Notes under the pieces: model-generated
Seen by the model: the letters and a program-made list of their open reading frames with translations, nothing else
Database searches by the model: none
What the model was told of the DNA's origin: nothing
Shown here: positions 1-14,935 of the stretch, in pieces
Layout of the letters: each line of letters starts with the position of its first letter
Position numbering within the stretch: position 1 is the first letter of the stretch
Program-made: the position numbers and the translations under genes
Source of the DNA: Tanytarsus gracilentus
Lineage: Eukaryota; Arthropoda; Insecta; Diptera; Chironomidae
Direction: 5' to 3'
NCBI GenBank assembly: GCA_038502055.1
Contig: JAXRKN010000044.1
Location: 902,001 to 966,000, forward strand
DNA: 64,000 nt

Positions 1-2533
1 TTCAAAATACCCACAATTGAGGATGGAAGAGCAAAAAAAAGTTCACAGCCTCGTTGGATGACCAGAAGCGACCATAAAAAATGCCATTCATTGCCATGTT
101 AAATGAATAACAAGATTTATTTAGTCACCCGCATTTTATATACATCCGAGGATGAAATAAAGGCGGTATAAGCGCATGAGAGCAAAGAAGAGAAGCAAAA
201 AATATAAAAAAAATCGCTGTGTATTTCTGTACGGCGCCAGATTTGAAAATGTCTCGACTCGACAAACGATTCTTTTGCATTACACATTTTTCGCTTATAT
301 ATATTTTTTATAACATTACCATACTCATCTCTCTCGCTTAAGAATCGGGCGCTTTCAATGGAAAATAATGTGGAAGAGTGAGAAGGACCATAAAACCCAA
401 AAACGAAGGCGCAGATTTTCGAGCCCAACAACAATCGACCGGCAACGCAAAAAAAAGTTCGAGAATTTTGTTTTAAGTACCAAGAAATAAAGAAGAACAG
501 CGATGACATTATGTCGAAAATCCTCCATATGGAAGTTTTTTTTGTGAGAGCAGGGCAAAGGATGTTTTGGGTTTATTGGCTATAAAAATTAAAGACTTTA
601 ACGTTTGCTTTAAATTTAAATATTTAAAATTTAACGGTTTTTATTATTTTGAATTTTTTTAACGATTTATTTAAATTTGAATATTTGTAATTTTTGAGTT
701 ACATTTCAACGGTTTATTTAAATATGAATTTAACGGCTTTAAAAAATTCAGATATCATTAAAAATCATTTTCACCCTTTTTCGCATGACATTATCACCCA
801 ATTAACCCTGTTACTGCCTCACTGCTCTTTATGCTGCTGTTGCTGTCGCTGCTTATTTATCCAAACAACATTAAAATGATAAATCTTCAGTAGACGACTA
901 TCTTCTTTGCTTTATACTTAATGTGTGTATCTTTTCTCTCATTCTTATACTCCTTTTTTTCGTGCCATTTCAACGTCAGCACATGTTGTGTATTGCTGAT
1001 TATTTTATACTGTTTTATAAAATACCCGACCCACTCCCTTCCATGTGACAGTGAGAGCTGCCATATTTACGCACACATGAATTCATTTGATGTCCACTTC
1101 AGATCTATGGACACAAACTCAATGACATGACTATTGTTCTAAAGAAATCACGGCGTAATAATTCACCGAAGTAATGGACGAGAATAGTAAACATGTGTCA
1201 TTTACAAGAGGCAAGTTGCGTATGCTCTTCCACTCCATTGACGACACTAATTATTTCGTTTCTGCCTCATCCAATTAAATCGTTCCGCGGGACAGTTCTC
1301 ATAGCGTTATAACGAGCTAATTTTCCACGAAGGAGTGAATGGCTTTATTTATGTGACAATCGTAACTGCGAATAGACACTTAAAATATGCTCGCTGCAGA
1401 TGCGAAAATGGAATGCTAGAGAAATCCGATTTTTCTCAAACACATGTGGGTGGTTTTAATTGCGTTTAATTGTGTTTAATGAGCAGTTGAAAGAACAATC
1501 TAAAGCTTCATTTTTCAGCTATAACTGCCGACTGCAAATCTCTGTTTTTTATCCCACATTCCTAAGTCATCATCATTTAAGAGGAGGAGATTAAAAATTA
1601 GTTTTGCAGGGATTTCATTTTTAAGTTTTTTAAGAAAAAAATTTCCTATATTTTATGATAATTTTTGAATTTTTTTGAATCCCTGGATTGACTTGAATTC
1701 CTCATAAAAATTTATTTGAAATAAAATTCATTCATGACCGAGTAAGAGAGAAAACATTTGGCTGAAAATACGAAAAAGCAATTATCGGACTCAATCAAAG
1801 TGCTTCCACATGGTGCGAGAGCAATTTTCTGTGTGCCGAGGATAAATTGCGCGCGAAGAAGAGGAAAAAACCGAGGCAGTAATTTCTATTTTATGTGTAC
1901 GCAAACAGACCATCCATCCGTTGAACATCTGGTCGGAGAGCTTTAACTTCCTTCAATTGCCGATAGCCTCCGTCGCGGCCACAACACAACGCTCCCACCC
2001 GAAATGTCTGGCATTTTTTTATCGCTTCGAAATTAATTGAGAAAAAAAATCTTGAAAATCAACTAATGCTTTCAGGGTGGGAGCGGGAAGTGCAATATCG
2101 ATGATTAATCAACGCTATAAAATTAGTCTCAAAACTCTCTCGCTAGGCTTCTAATGCCAGACACATATTTAATAAATTTTGTTGTTTTCCTCTAGCTGCT
2201 TCATTAAAATATTATTATTAGCTTTTTGCCTATAAAGCAATAAATGAAAAAAGCTGTAAGCCGACTGGATAATTGCATCAGATTCAATTTCAGTTTTGTA
2301 TGTTACAGATGTAAATAAAGTTTTTTTTTTGAAACCTGATTTAATTTATTCACGTTCCGTTTATAAATGCGTTTAAGGGCTTTTTCATATGAGCGAAACG
2401 TGTACAAGTGCTGAATGTGTGAAGCAAGGTAAAATTATGCGAGGGCTAAATTTAAGCGCCAGAAGGTGCTTTGGAATGCAAAATTTATTGACTTCGAAGA
2501 AAATCATAATCATTTTTCGAAACATTCTTCCAC
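1..2533. other. AT-rich noncoding DNA, no gene seen
   Basis: No open frame here shows a recognisable domain, codon bias or splice-supported exon structure. The stretch 600-740 is dominated by A/T words with several AACGGTTT-like motifs. I see no tRNA, no promoter I would defend, and no mobile-element coding sequence. It may be distant regulatory DNA or part of a long intron of a gene outside the window; the sequence does not decide this. Confidence 0.6.
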
Positions 2534-2846
2534 TCGAACGACAGCTTTTGTTTGCTTTGAAACTATTTTTACGCTCAACCAGTTGACAGCGGATTTATTT
2601 GAATATATTTGAATTAAAAAAAATGATGCACATTTTATTGACAAATTATTCGAACAATTCTAGAATTTATTCCTGTTTTATTTTAAAAATCTTCAACTAA
2701 ATTTTAAACTTTAAAATTTTTAAAATAAATAAATTCAAATAAAATGCGCATAATTTTTTCTCGTCAATAATTTTAATTCAAATAAATCCGCTGTCAATTG
2801 ATTGAGCGTAAAAATGATTTCTAAGAAAACAAAAGCTGTCGTTCGA
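2534..2846. repeat. 313-bp imperfect foldback element
   Basis: The outer arms, 2534-2604 and 2776-2846, are inverted copies of each other: 71 positions with about 6 mismatches by hand alignment, beginning TCGAACGACAGC on the left and ending in its complement on the right. The inner arms continue with a weaker match, and the centre (about 2670-2735) is itself AT-rich and nearly self-complementary. No coding capacity and no clear target-site duplication are visible. This fits a MITE-like or foldback element. The short ORFs crossing it on both strands are by-products of the symmetry. Confidence 0.75.
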
Positions 2847-5800
2847 GGGAAAGAAAGACCTAGGGTGTTTGTTGGTGAGAAACAGGTGTCATTTACGTTT
2901 TTATTGCTATTGCACGAGTCATACAAAGTATGGACCTTGTTAGCTATCGCATAAGCTTTACAATTTTTTATTGAATTTCTACGTGATGGCGGACAGATAA
3001 AAAAATGTAAAGTTAATTTTGACGTGAGGAAGCAATTTATTAAAATGTTGCATTCAAATTTCACCGCAAATTATCAATTCTGAATATCAATTTTCGCAGC
3101 TGTCAGCGTGTTACGAAGCATGCGATATTTATGTGAAGTGAAATCTTAATCTGATTTGATTTAATTAAATCGAATGATGCAAGATTTAATTGAATTTAAT
3201 GTATTTAAAAAATTATTAAAATTTCTCTCGCCCTTGACGCATCAAGCTACGAAATAAAAATCGGTTTTAACTATCAATAATTCACTGAATCAACTTCAAG
3301 CTGTTCTTTTAAAATGCTAAATATTTATGAATTTATCGTTCATGTCTCTCCAGATATCGCAACTGGATATGACTGTCGATAGAATGAAAATCCTCTCGGT
3401 GTAATAAAATTATACCGAGGCTTCGCATTTATATATTATTTTCTCTCCTCGCTGCTCTCATCTAGGCGCCATCTGTGCTGTCCAATTTTATAACTCTCGG
3501 CATATCTTTCACAAAACGCGGCGGCGGCAGAAGATGTGATATTAAAATTCATAAATTCTTTTCTTCTTCTTGCTGAAGCAATTTCTTCGGCTGGAAGAAT
3601 ATGGAGATTTTCATTGAGTTTATGATAGTGCGGAGTTTCACTCAAATGTGACTCATTTGCACCACTTTATTCGACATACGCAAATTGAGCCGTGATGATT
3701 TATTGATTTTATAGTGTCGAGCGACAAATATCGGGCAATTAAATTGTTAAACTTTTCTCTACTCGCATGTGCGCTCTCGAATGACAAGTGAAAAATTACT
3801 AAGCGCCATAATATCAACATCGGATTCATGCGATTGCTCATAATCATCTCGTATTCAGTCTGGAGTGATCATAACATGACTCGGCAAAAAAGTTATTTTT
3901 TTATGATAAATCGCCTCACATATGGCACCGACATCGCACTTAAAAAAATCCCCACACAATTAGCATTGTAAATTTGAGTAAGAACAAATCTCAAATATCT
4001 AAAGTATTCGCGCTGTCAAGTGAGTGCGAACGAATGATTGACATGATTGAAAAAACACACGAAAAATGACTTTACAATTTTTTTTGTTTACCGGTCCGAT
4101 AAATATGAGAAACTTTTTGATAAATATTTGATGTAAAAAACACTTAAAAATATTTTAAAAATTTATTTAAAATTTATTTTTGATTAAAATATTTTCAGTG
4201 TTTTTTTAAAACAATTTAAAAAATTCTTACCTTTTCCTTTCAAAATGATATTGGACAGTTCGGCTGCACTCATATTAGAGTACATTCTATCAATTGAGCT
4301 CATAACTTTTTTATTAAATCCTTTATCACAATTTTATTCGCTTTTATCAGATTTTTATCACTTCCACAATATCCTTCAGTTTCTATTTTTTTTTCACTTA
4401 AAAAATAATTTTTCAAAAATTCTTTAAAATAATTTTTTTTATTGAGAACTTTAAGAACACACGTCTGTCCTCTTGGATGAAAGAAACGTATTTGAAATCC
4501 ATACGAACAGTCGCTCCCGAGAGTTTTTTTGAGTGCAGCGAGAGAGAAAGAGAATAAGGAGAATAGACGAAAGAGAGAAGTGAGAGTAAACTGTGAACAT
4601 ATGTTTTCATTAAACTGCATGAAAATTGTAATGTGAGAAGATTGCCGGCAAAGAGAGAAGCGACACGCTTTAAATTCTTCAATTTTAATATATTTTGAGT
4701 AAAAAAAAGGTGGAGAGAGAATTAAAATGCAGATAAATTGAAATTGGTTGCAGTTGTAGGGCGCCGTGCACTTGTCGCACTCGATATGTCATTCGTAAAG
4801 AATTCGGCGGTTTTCACACTCAAATGATTGTCTTAGCGATGCATCGTAAAATTTATTATTTAATTTCCTCTGATCTCTGCTCAGTCCGTTTAATTTTATT
4901 AAAAGACACACACTTGACTTTTTAATTAAGACTCGCGAGCGTGCACATATGAAAGATTCTTTTTTGTCATCTGATCTCGTTTGAAAGCAACAGAAAAGTC
5001 TTCTTTTTCTTCTTCTCCACCTTTACGCCTTCTTTTTTCATACGCTCAAATATTTTTTTTGAAATAAAATTTATTCCATCGAAAACACCTGCTCAATCAA
5101 GCAAGGCGATGATGATGATGCTCCTCTCTTATATTTATTTATAGACTTTTATTTAACTTCTCATTATCCATTTTTATAATATATTTTCCCTTACCTGAAC
5201 TTCTTTCTTCATCTCCTTCTCCCGAACCATGTAAACATTACCGAAAATATATTTCATATTATTATATATTTGTCGTTTTATAACGAGATGACGTGTTAAA
5301 CGAATATGGACGGCATAACAAGGATGATGGTGATGAAGTTAACACGTTTCAAAATGTGGGTTGATTGTTTGAATAGAAATTGAGAGAAATTTTAGGAAAA
5401 TAAAATGAATTTTGAAAATTTAATTTTATCTAAATTCTAAAAAATGATTATTCAACAAAAAAAAATTCTGATAAACTTTAGGTCAAAAAGATATTGTTGA
5501 AAAATTTGTTTTAATTTTCTTCACTTCCTGCCATTCTCACTCATCGCCTCAGAAAAAAATGTCTCTCTTTTTTTTAACGAGCCACAACGAGAATCGAGTT
5601 TAGGTCGTTTAAAAAATCTTCACCAGAACTGTTGAGTCACAGAGAATGTTTGGTTGAAATATGATATTTTTTCGACAGTGTAAGCAATATTTCCAGCATA
5701 AAAGGAAACTGCCAATTGAGCAGAAGATAAAATATTTATCATTATCGCCTTTATATTCCCTCGCACATCGCTATTGACTTTCATATTATAACAAAAACAC

Positions 5801-8628
5801 GATATTTGCCATCTTGATTTATTTGCTATGCAATTATTATTTGTTTTGCGACCATTCGAGCATCTTTTTCTTTTGTGTGCCTTCAAAAATTTCATTTTCG
5901 TGCACGACGTTCGCTATCTCTAGGACACTCTTTCTGTGAGGGGTTAACACAATTCATATTTTTCTCTCCTTTTTTAATAATAACTTAATGACGCTATGCC
6001 GCAAAAACAAAATGCATTTTCAACACGTGACTCTCCATTGTCGAGCACCAGGATCAATTTTATTTATCTCACACTTGCACACTCTCGAAAAAATATATTC
6101 ATACTTTTCTTTTTTTTCGATCTGCGTCATTCGGGATTTTCATATGGCAGCATGATGAAGAAGAAAATCGAATCTCATCCCCCTACTGCAAAATCTCCCG
6201 CTATCAATATTTTTTTTACTGAGAGCAGTGTCGAAAAGTTATATAAAAGACAGCATTGAGGGGTGGGAAAGTTAAGGGATGGGCATTGGATGACGCAAAT
6301 TGTGATATATTGCAGCATCTTTATGCACTTCAATTATGTTAAACAATGATATTTTATGTGGTGGTCTCTCTGTCTTGTTATCAACACACATGTGATGATG
6401 CAACATCTGAATTAATAATTAAATGCAAGCATCAAATTTTAATTGAGCTCGTAAAAATGAAATTTCGATGAGGTTAGATGAAACATTTGTTGCAATGCTG
6501 TTTGCAGAAGTTTATTATAGGGGTGAAAAATTAGTCCTAGAATTTTATTTAAAACCTTATGCGAATAAAGATGCAAAAAAAATATTAAAAATTTATTAAA
6601 ATTCACAAAATCAATCTCTCAAATTTTCTGATGGTCTTTAATTTAAACTCATCTCAATAAATTTAATTTGCTTCTCAACCCTAATCAATAAAATCGAGCA
6701 CTTCCTCTTCTCAACATTAAAGATATCGACACGTGATAGAACACCGTCAACAAGGATCTCACTCGCATAATCACGTGGTCGGTCCTCTCGATGCAACGCT
6801 CTCGTGTTCATCAGAGTTGAGTTATTATAAAAAATTGTTTGAGCAAATGACGCACGAAAAAATTTATTTTTAATTTAAACAATAGAAATGGAGCGAATTT
6901 TGCATGACAACCCGCTGCTGTTGCTGCCACTCGACTTGTGTTTCGAGATAAAAATTTGTATACACTTTTTTAACCCAATTCTATTTCATTTCCATTTGGC
7001 TCTTCAACTTTGGTGTCAGGTGGCTGAAGAAGTAAATTTTAAACTTTCTTTTCACAACCCCTTGCTAATATGTGTGCCACGAATTTCGGGTTCTTGTCTA
7101 TATTTGCCATTTAATAAAAAAAGGGAGAGAATTTTCTTTTTTGTGTTTATAAAAAAATATGCGCGCAGCCGGTGTACATGACGGAAAGGACAGGTTGCTC
7201 GTATGACATCATTCTATACTTTTTGGACTATTCGGAATGCAATGCGGATAACAATTGAGACATTCTTCATTCATTTTCCTACCTGGAAAAACCCAGACGA
7301 CTCTCTCAATAGCACTCCATTAAGGTTGTGCACTTATCATAAATTTTTATGATTTAAATCTCGTTTTATGCCATCCTCTATCTGCATTTTTTTCCTTACG
7401 AAAATGGCAGGCAGAAAAATTTCTTTCTCTTCCTTTTTAGCAAGTAATAAAATCTTTCATTTTCGAAGGCACGAAACACTTGTCTCGATGTGCATCAGAT
7501 GATGTTGTGAATTGTGTACAGGCACAAAAGTCAGAGGAGTAAAAAGGATTAGTGAAGTGCATAATCCTCACTAATTGTGGCGACAACCAAAATAATAAAA
7601 TGTCTCATCTGTCTCACTCTCAATTTTTTGTTTTGGAGGGTTGAGAATAAATTTATGGAGTGTGTAACAACGATGCGAAATTTTTTTAGAAGGTGTCAAA
7701 AAATTATTTAAATTCAACCCTTAAAATTTTTGTCATTTAAATGTGTGACACATAAAGTCAATAACCCCAAACTCGTATAAAATTTCAGTCATCATCGTGA
7801 AGTCATAATTAAATTTTATTTGTATGTGGCATCGCATTCTGCCAGCTGACATTCACATCAAGAGTTGGAGAGGAAATTTTTAATTCATGAGATGATTTTA
7901 TTTAATTTGCGATTGTGATGACACGCCGTATCGCCTTAGACATTAAATATTGATACAGCTGACTGAGAATGTGCATTTTTGAACCTTCTCGACTTGAACT
8001 CATATAGAACCTAAGCGCGTGTTAATTCAAACATTTTTCTCCCTTTTGTTTCCATATGTCGAATGAATATTTTTAAAACAAAATTGACACAATTGGTTGG
8101 AAATTAATATGATATCATTTTTACTTGGTAAAAAAATATTTATTCATCTGGTTGCGATATGAAAAGATCCTCACTTTAATTTATTTAATAATAAACTAAA
8201 CTATAGACCGTTTGGAGTTGCTCGGCATATAAAAAATTATATTAAATACTAAATAGAAACCACGTGATGATATGCAACAAATTAAATGGAATTTCTAATC
8301 ATTTAAAACTGTCGTGAATCACTTAATTTTTGTGATAAAAAATAAACCCAGAAAAAAATAATGAAATGATTTAATATAAAAAATTTGATAAAATTATGTT
8401 GGAAAATGTTGCTAAAAATGTAATATTTTTATGCACACTCAAATTTTTCCAGATTTCTTCCAAATGAAATGCACAAATTTTTTTTATCGCAATGAAAAAA
8501 GTTTCTCATAAACTCTCGCGCAAGTGAATGGCATGCAATCCCGAATTTCCAGTTTTTTTTGTTTCAATTCTGAAATCTCATTTAAATTACGTGGGTGTTG
8601 CCGTGTAACCCACTTGTAACAGATCAGT
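2847..8628. other. AT-rich noncoding DNA, no gene seen
   Basis: Only short, low-complexity ORFs without recognisable domains occur. There are simple GAT/GATG repeats around 5107-5125 and many runs of T or A. I see nothing supportable as a gene, RNA gene or promoter. Confidence 0.6.
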
Positions 8629-8792
8629 ATTGCTTCCCCTTGGCTTCCCTTCTCCTAAAAAAAATGCTTCCCAAAAGCTTCCCAAAAAAATTAAATTTAA
8701 AAAATTTCCCACTGTGTTTCCTTTTTCATTTTCCATTTGTTTCAATTTCCACTGAAATCTCATTTTCCATTGTGTTCCATTTTCTTTTTATT

Positions 8793-8848
<56 letters not shown>

Positions 8849-8880
8849 CCTTCATTTTTTTTTTTCCATTTTTTTTCTCA
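8629..8880. repeat. T-rich low-complexity tract with a 54-nt poly-T run
   Basis: Positions 8795-8848 are an unbroken run of about 54 T. It is preceded by a pyrimidine-rich stretch with loosely repeated CATTTTCCATTG/TTCC words (about 8715-8785) and followed by further T runs. Read on the minus strand it could be the poly(A) end of a retroposed copy, but no recognisable element body lies next to it. Simple slippage expansion is equally likely. Confidence 0.8.
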
Positions 8881-11800
8881 ATCATTCTGGTCAATATTTT
8901 TCCTATAAAAATAAAAAAAAAAAACAACAAAAAAGTTTATTTTATTTTTGCAGTCTGTGTTATTGAATATCTTCATATATCCTTCGCCATCACTTGAATC
9001 TCATTGTATGCAAATATCCGATAAAATATATCGGAGAGATGAACAATCGCATAAGATCCATTCTTTTGCGAGTTAATAAATCGGCTTTTGTGTTGTTGCG
9101 TATGTGAGGAGGACGCAGAGATAATAAAAAGAAGTAAACGTACGGGATTTAAAGCAAAATGTCATGTTTTTGAGATTTAATTAAACAAGCGCAAGCTGTT
9201 GCACGCGAAAATGTCAAGCAGGCAGCGCTATATGGCGTTGGAATGTTTCGTATATTATGAGCGAAAATATTTATGGAAATCACAACAAAATTGTGATTTT
9301 ATTATTTTTGTCGCCTTCATGATTGTCCAACGCTCTCGCTGCTTTTCTCTTTTGTCAATGAGGCCACAAAAAATTGTTTTTATTGAGGAAGATCTTTGAA
9401 CTTCTTTCAATTGAATTTTTAAAAATATTTAAAAATTTTCGTGTCAGAAAATCTATTTTTTAAAATTCCAAAAAATACTCGCTGGGACTTGAGAGTGCGA
9501 TAAAAGTCAAAAACACGTCAATTAAACTCGAAATAACTTCGATCTTTTGTTTGTCAAAAATAGTCGCCAACATCTTTGCATACAATGGAGAAAAAATTCG
9601 TGAGTCGAAAAACTATTTTTGGGAGTCGTAGTTTGCATTTCAAATTTTTTGAGGTTATTATTTTTAGACTAACAGGTCATAACGACAGATATTAGACGAA
9701 GGTAGGAGAGGAAGCATTTTAGGGGTATCTTGGCATTTCATCATTCCTCAAAAAAAAACATTTCCGGATTAATAGCGAGAAAGAAATACAAAATTTTTAA
9801 GGGACTGAAAAGGAAGTTACGAAAAGGCCAAAAATGTGCATTGTTATTTTTAAAGAAATACACAAGTGACCATCGAGAACATCAGCCATGTGCATCAGGT
9901 GCTGCTTGATCGTCCGTAAAAATATTTTAAAAGATGTATTAAAATTAATGCATTTAAAGGTGTGTCAAAAAAGTTCTAAAAGGTTGTGAAAATAATTTTA
10001 ATTAAAATTTTTTACGAATTCTATCAATTTATGCCAAAACACTTCCTTCTTGTCACCCACGTGTGTCTATTTCGTGTAAATATAATATTTCACGTGAAAA
10101 ACTTTTCAAAATTTTTTTCTTCTGTAGTTTAATGTGAAATTCAAATTAAGCATTTTCATTTCTCGCTCTCACAAACATCTGTTGTGTGTATTAAATTTTC
10201 CGTCTGTTGTTTTCCCGAAAGAAAAAAAAGTTGTGAGATGCCAACAACAATAAAATACAGGAAAGAAAGAGATTTCCTCGTGATGATTTTAAAACAATTA
10301 AACTTAAGTGGGATTTTTGTGTTCTTTGCGTCAGTCAGCGTCGAAAGTGGATAATTTGAGAAATTTTTCAAGATGATAAATCTCTTCACATGTTCGGCAT
10401 GAATTTTCTGTTTTCTGTTTTTTTTTCGCGCGCGGGATTGAAAAACTTTTTATTATCATCATTTGAGACAACAATAAAGCATATGAGAAACTTTAAAGAT
10501 ATCAAAAAAACAGTTGTTCTTTTTTGTGGATTAAATGAACATTTAAATATCTCTCTCGGTTGAAAGATTACCAGCACATGAACATGATTTTTAAGTGGTG
10601 TGAGAGAGAAAATTTTTGTCAGTGAAAAATAGCAAGTTTTAGAGACAATTTGTAGATGTAGATTTGAACTAATTTTTGTGATTTTTTATGTTGAGTTTTA
10701 TTCTGAAAATATTTTTATTTGTTAAATTTAATTAAACAAAATATCTCAAATACGCTTCAACACCCTCAAAATGGGTTTTTACATAAATTTCCTTCATACA
10801 AACCACATTTTCATTGAGAACCCTCCGCAATGTAATTCCACTCAATGACAACGGAATAAAATGAGATTCCAAATATCATTTCCAGATGTGCACTTTTAAA
10901 TGCACACTTTACATCATCCTCCCATGGAATTTTTTCTCACAACCACTTGGAGTTGAAGACAAATGAAGTACTTTCATTAAAAAAGATTTTCTCTGTTGTT
11001 TTCAATCAAATGATTAAGCTTTAAAAAATTTAACTTCAAGTGCTTTAACACGCCACCCTACAGACACAGAGCGCCGCGGATCGAGTGTGGGAATGTCGGA
11101 AATATCCTCCGCTGTATAAAAATTTGGAGATACACAAAAAGGGATGATTTTCTTTCATCTTTTTCGACATCATCGGAGATAATTATAGAGATTTCCTAAA
11201 AGATGCGCTTAGGATTTCTTAAAAATATAAAACAATAAATTAATGGACGATCACTTTTGGGATGATAAAAAAAAGTTCTCTCATATATGAATCGGTGTAT
11301 AATTTCTGCTATTTCAAAATCAAAATGATACACACGGAGTCCAATCTGAAATTATGTGTTTTATGAGCAATTTCGCAGAAAAGTGCATCAAGAACCGTCT
11401 GGATGGACTTCTTTAGATATCTCATAATGTATATGATTTTGCATCGCTAGCGTTTAGTTGCATTTTTAGCAGAATTTTATAATGATAATGGCTGTTTATG
11501 ACGGTGGCAGATGATCGCCTATAAATTTCACGGAAAATCATAATACGGCTTTCAACACACGTTATTTATTTATGTGTGTGCACTGCTGACATGACTCTCA
11601 CGACGTTGTCGGAAAATTTTGTAGATCAACATAGTGAGACAAATTGATTTATGGCTATGTAAAATACCAGACATTGGATATCTTCTGTTTTATTTCATTT
11701 TTGGCATAATTGAAGATATCATGTTTAATGATTTGTTAACTTTTGATGTCAAGCTTGATGATTCATTATGTATTAAGGTCTTGAAAAATTTAAATTTAAC

Positions 11801-14790
11801 GAATTTTTTATGTCTTTAATTATTTATTCCATATAAAAATCAAAAATTTATTAAATTAGGATAAAATTACCTAACTTTGTGACGTTCTTTATTTCGTAAA
11901 TTTTTTGATCAAAAATTCGCAGTCAGATAATTTAAATTAGTGCTGAAAATAATCACTTAAAACTTTAATTTAAGGTTGTATAATTTAAATATTATTCAAA
12001 AAATCGCAGAACCACGATTCCAGCTGTTTTTTCTTCAAATCCAATCAAATCAAAACCAAAAATCGTGTTTAATAAATCAGAAATAAATTTAAATTTTGTC
12101 AAGAAAAGAGACGGCGATTAATAATTTTAACATCTCGGCTACTCATCTCGACACGCACAGCAGTTAATGACATTTATCTGATATGCGCGCGAGCGATTCA
12201 CACAAATAAAAATTAGTCAATTCGTGTCGTCGGCTGTGCGATTAATCCTCATGATATATGCGACGCTTAATTTTAATAATTTTTTAGGAAGTGTTAGGAG
12301 TTCACAATTATGAAAAAACATGAGCGACGACTTAGGCAATTAAGAATGACTTTGTATGAATTTTTTTTTTGTAATCTTTAAGTCACACGCCGACAAAATC
12401 TACCTTTTTTTCTTGGCGACGTTCTCTAATGCCATTTTTTTTTCGCAAATCTCTTCATGCTTCCCAACTGTTCTAAATTCTTCTTGTGATGTCTATGATT
12501 TGTGATGTTGATGATGGTTTAAAAAGAGCTAGAATGAAATGAATTGTGTTCAATGCTGCCAAAGCACGTCTGGACGATCCGTCCGACAATTGTACAATAG
12601 GCAAGGAGAGAAGAAGAAAAATCTCTTTGAAATTAACAAAACAGCAGCAGGTTCTCTCTTTTGTATTGTGCGCCTCCAAGTGTGAATATACAAGTGCGAA
12701 CGAATGTGTGTATATAAAAAAGTCTCAAAAAAGAGAGAAAAATCCAATTTTTAATTCTTTTGTTGCTGTGATGTGGCTACAAGTCTACGGCGCCGTTCTA
12801 TTGAAGACAAAAGAAGAATTTTAATTTTATTAACTCGCACAATTTACTTGCTATAGATCTGGAGATCAACGACGCCTCCTTTGATGTTGAGTTAAATTTC
12901 TTGATTTTGATTTTTTATTACTGGATTTCATTTTTTTTACCTTTAAATCCAATCTTTCCATTAAAAATTTAGTTAAATTTTTTAACACTTTAAAATTGAT
13001 TTTTTTAAAGAAAATTTTTCATTCCTGAATTTTTGATTTTTTTGTCTCAAATTTATGCTTATGATAATTAGATACCATTAAAGTTTAACGTGTTTATTGG
13101 AGTCATGATCACTAAACATTTAAACAGTAAAAACTGCCCAAAATCAATTTTGAAATTGAAAGTCATCATAAAATTTTTTTTATGATCGACAGCATAAAAT
13201 TATTGTTTGTGCGTCGTCTGGCATTCAATTTTCTGTTTACACATTTTTAAATGTAAACAAATCAACAAATATCCCTTTAGGTTATCATACTGTCTTCACT
13301 GTCTGCAAAGGCTATAAAATTAAAATTATGCAAATTTTCTCGGTCATCTGGTTAAATGATGATGATCGACACATCTTTTTTTTGGCGACGCGATAGAAAT
13401 TCTTATGCGCATAAATTTAGCTACAATTAGGCCTTTAGATATTCCACTCATGCAATGTTTGCATTTTTTTCGGGCATCTCTTGATGGCAGCAAAACATGT
13501 GCTTAACACATCGCAATCATTCTCTTCCATGAAGTCTCTAAATATTTTTTGTGAACACATTTTTTTTTGTTGAATATTTTGTGATAAAAAATTGTCGAAT
13601 GGTTTTGGAATTTTGAATGTTCATGATTAAAAAATTTTGTTTGTAAAGAGAAATTTGATTATTTTCCTAGAACAAGTTATAAAAATTTAAATAAAATCCA
13701 AGGACGTTCTAATAATTTTTAATTAATGAATTTTAAATTTCTGTTTTGGACTTTAGCTAAGATGAAATTTTATTACAGCATGAAATCATTCAAAAATGCG
13801 CTCAAAATCTTAAATATTTATCATCAAAGTCATTTCTTCTTAGTTTCTAATCATTTTATATGTAAGGTATGTATATAAATTAAAATTGTTGGCCACTACA
13901 TTTGCGATTGCCTTCGAGGTCTTTTTTTTATGAATTTATTTTACCATGCGGATGTCCAATGTGGTAGAGAGCAGGAAAAAAAAGAGCAACTGCGTTTTAG
14001 CATAATTATCAAATTTAGTCATTTTCAAACTGCGGATGAATGGGCAGGTGTAAGCTTCTAAAATATTGCGTTTAACATTTTTATTGTTTTTCACATTCCA
14101 CACAACTAAAAAGAAGAAAGATGTGATGCAAAAGATATTTTACGAAGCAGACGCAATTTCTTTTCTCACAGACCTTCGACGCTATCGATATTGAATTTCT
14201 ATGGAAAAAACCTGACACAATATTCTGCTCTATTGTTCACTTTTCATTTCTCTCCTCTTTTACGTTTCGGGTCTAATTTATTATTTTAGGATGCACACTT
14301 GTTCCTTTTCAATTCAACACACGCACACTCACAAAAACCTTGATGATGATACAAAGATGCGACCCATTTTTTTCACATGATCAGATTACAAAACTGCTCT
14401 TTTCACGGCTGCGAGACTTTTTAGCTTCTTAAAAGGTACAAACAAAAGAAAGAATTTTTTTATGACTTTAATATTAAATAGAGAAATTTAAAAAAGGAGC
14501 CAAAAATGTAGCCACATCTGTCATAGACAAGGAAAATAAAATATATGCATTTGCTTGTTGTCGTCCTCACATGTGTTATGTTCTGTGGCAAAACGGGAGG
14601 TCCACAGAAAAAGTTCTAGGAATTTGCCAGTTTAACATGCAAGATACAACATGCTCGACATCGTTTTGCATAAATTTCCTTTCCGAAAGCATCCCCGAAA
14701 AGTAGTCACAACAGGAAACTGAAATCGAGCGAGCAAGCACATGGACTGAGACTGTAAGTGTGTCTATTTTTAACGTTAGCATGAACATTT
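8881..14790. other. AT-rich noncoding DNA, no gene seen
   Basis: Short ORFs only, none with a recognisable family, splice support or consistent codon use. Homopolymer and AT-rich words dominate. No RNA gene recognised. Confidence 0.6.
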
Positions 14791-14935
14791 TTAAATTTAA
14801 ACGGTTTTTAGATTTTTAAAAAATTATAATCAGTTTTAAAATTTTTAAACGGTTTTTGGATTTTTAAAAAATTTAAATCAACTTGAAACTTAAAAATTTT
14901 AACGGTTTTAAAAATTTGAAAATTAAAGCAATAAT
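14791..14935. repeat. Degenerate tandem repeat of an AACGGTTTTT unit
   Basis: About three imperfect units of 48-53 bp, each containing AACGGTTTT, with the first two followed by GATTTTTAAAAAAT-like sequence. The CGG positions are near 14802, 14850 and 14903. The same AACGGTTTTTTGGATTTTT end occurs beside the hairpin elements near 38450-38470 and 44562-44580, so this may be a tandem array derived from that dispersed element. Confidence 0.55.

Noticed and set aside
2389..3064. Facing ORFs of 65 and 109 codons
   Set aside because: Parts of both cross the arms of the 2534-2846 inverted repeat, and neither has a recognisable domain.
8595..8966. 123-codon ORF with a long Phe run
   Set aside because: Product of the poly-T tract.
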